The notes beneath the pieces are model-generated. The model ran no database searches. It was not told the DNA's origin and was given only the letters and a program-made list of their open reading frames with translations. Positions 21,700 through 21,955 of a DNA stretch of 21,955 nucleotides are shown one piece after another. Both the position numbers and the translations under genes were made by a program. Source of the DNA: an uncultured Eubacteriales bacterium (GTDB lineage: Bacteria; Bacillota; Clostridia; Christensenellales; CAG-917); assembly GCA_900551145.1 (NCBI GenBank), contig URUQ01000007.1, forward strand, positions 1 to 21,955. Direction: 5' to 3'. Within the stretch, counting starts at the first letter, position 1, and each line of letters begins with the position of its first letter.

Positions 21700-21955
21700 G
21701 GAAGTGTATCGAAGTGGTCACTATACGTACGCACGCGCACCTATGCCCACTTCAACACGCTGACAACAAATCAATATGGAAGTGTATCGAAGTGGTCATT
21801 ATATGTACGCACGCGTACCTATGCCCACTTCAACACACTGACAACAAAACATACGGAAGTGTATCGAAGTGGTCACTATATATGCGCACGGCGCGCCTAT
21901 GCCCACTTCAACACGCTGACAACAAATCAATATGGAAGTGTATCGAAGTGGTCAT
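21700..21955. repeat. Tandem array of hairpin-forming 77-79-base units, continuing past the window
   Basis: Units start at 21700, 21778, 21855 and 21934 (lengths 78, 77 and 79; the fourth is cut at the window edge). Each starts GGAAGTGTATCGAAGTGGTCA, first 20 bases identical, and ends with TGCCCACTTCAACAC plus a linker like GCTGACAACAAATCAATAT. Within a unit GAAGTGG (21711-21717 in unit 1) pairs with CCACTTC (21747-21753), and GTGT (21704-21707) with ACAC (21755-21758). The tip between them varies but keeps self-complementary GC/GT cores (GTACGC/GCGTAC in unit 2, GCGC/GCGC in unit 3). A linker-like sequence also precedes unit 1. It is not CRISPR: there are no unrelated spacers. Confidence 0.9.

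Noticed and set aside
21700..21955. CRISPR array
   Set aside because: Units are similar along their whole length, with no unrelated spacers of constant size and no cas genes nearby.
21700..21955. Integron-type recombination sites
   Set aside because: The units are imperfect palindromes, but I see no conserved GTTRRRY ends, no gene cassettes between units and no integrase.

Overview
The window carries the complete S10-spc-alpha ribosomal protein supercluster, followed by a short accessory and housekeeping stretch and then a tandem repeat array that runs off the right edge. Gene order, the short four-cysteine S14, the KOW-domain gene between map and infA, the zinc forms of L36 and S4, and strong GGAGG ribosome binding sites all point to a Firmicutes genome, most likely an uncultured member of Clostridia. 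The exact taxon cannot be fixed from sequence reading alone.

Bases 53-15780 (all + strand) read rpsJ-rplC-rplD-rplW-rplB-rpsS-rplV-rpsC-rplP-rpmC-rpsQ-rplN-rplX-rplE-rpsN-rpsH-rplF-rplR-rpsE-rpmD-rplO-secY-adk-map-KOW gene-infA-rpmJ-rpsM-rpsK-rpsD-rpoA-rplQ. Gaps are mostly 10-30 bases, with several 1- or 4-base start/stop overlaps, and a strong terminator lies just after rplQ. The main promoter must lie left of the window. Two breaks in this compactness stand out. A 99-base secY-adk gap holds a long hairpin and a promoter that would make adk nearly leaderless. A 171-base rpmJ-rpsM gap holds two helices and is a candidate regulatory leader for the alpha part of the cluster. The usual transporter genes (ecfA/ecfT) that follow rplQ in many Firmicutes are absent.

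Bases 15840-20810 hold a small divergent pair (an XRE-type repressor and a zinc-ribbon/TM2 membrane protein sharing an operator-like palindrome), then three metallo-aminopeptidases: one M29 and two different M18 enzymes. The M29 gene and the first M18 gene are divergent, and a decayed XRE repressor fragment lies between them. Together the three enzymes suggest peptide breakdown for amino acids. Bases 20827-21555 encode a four-helix membrane protein that I do not recognise.

Bases 21624-21955 are the most unusual part. A good + strand promoter and a small 5' hairpin lead into at least three full 77-79-base units and part of a fourth. Each unit can fold into a hairpin with invariant arms and a variable tip. 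This is a candidate undescribed structured RNA array; its right end is outside the window.
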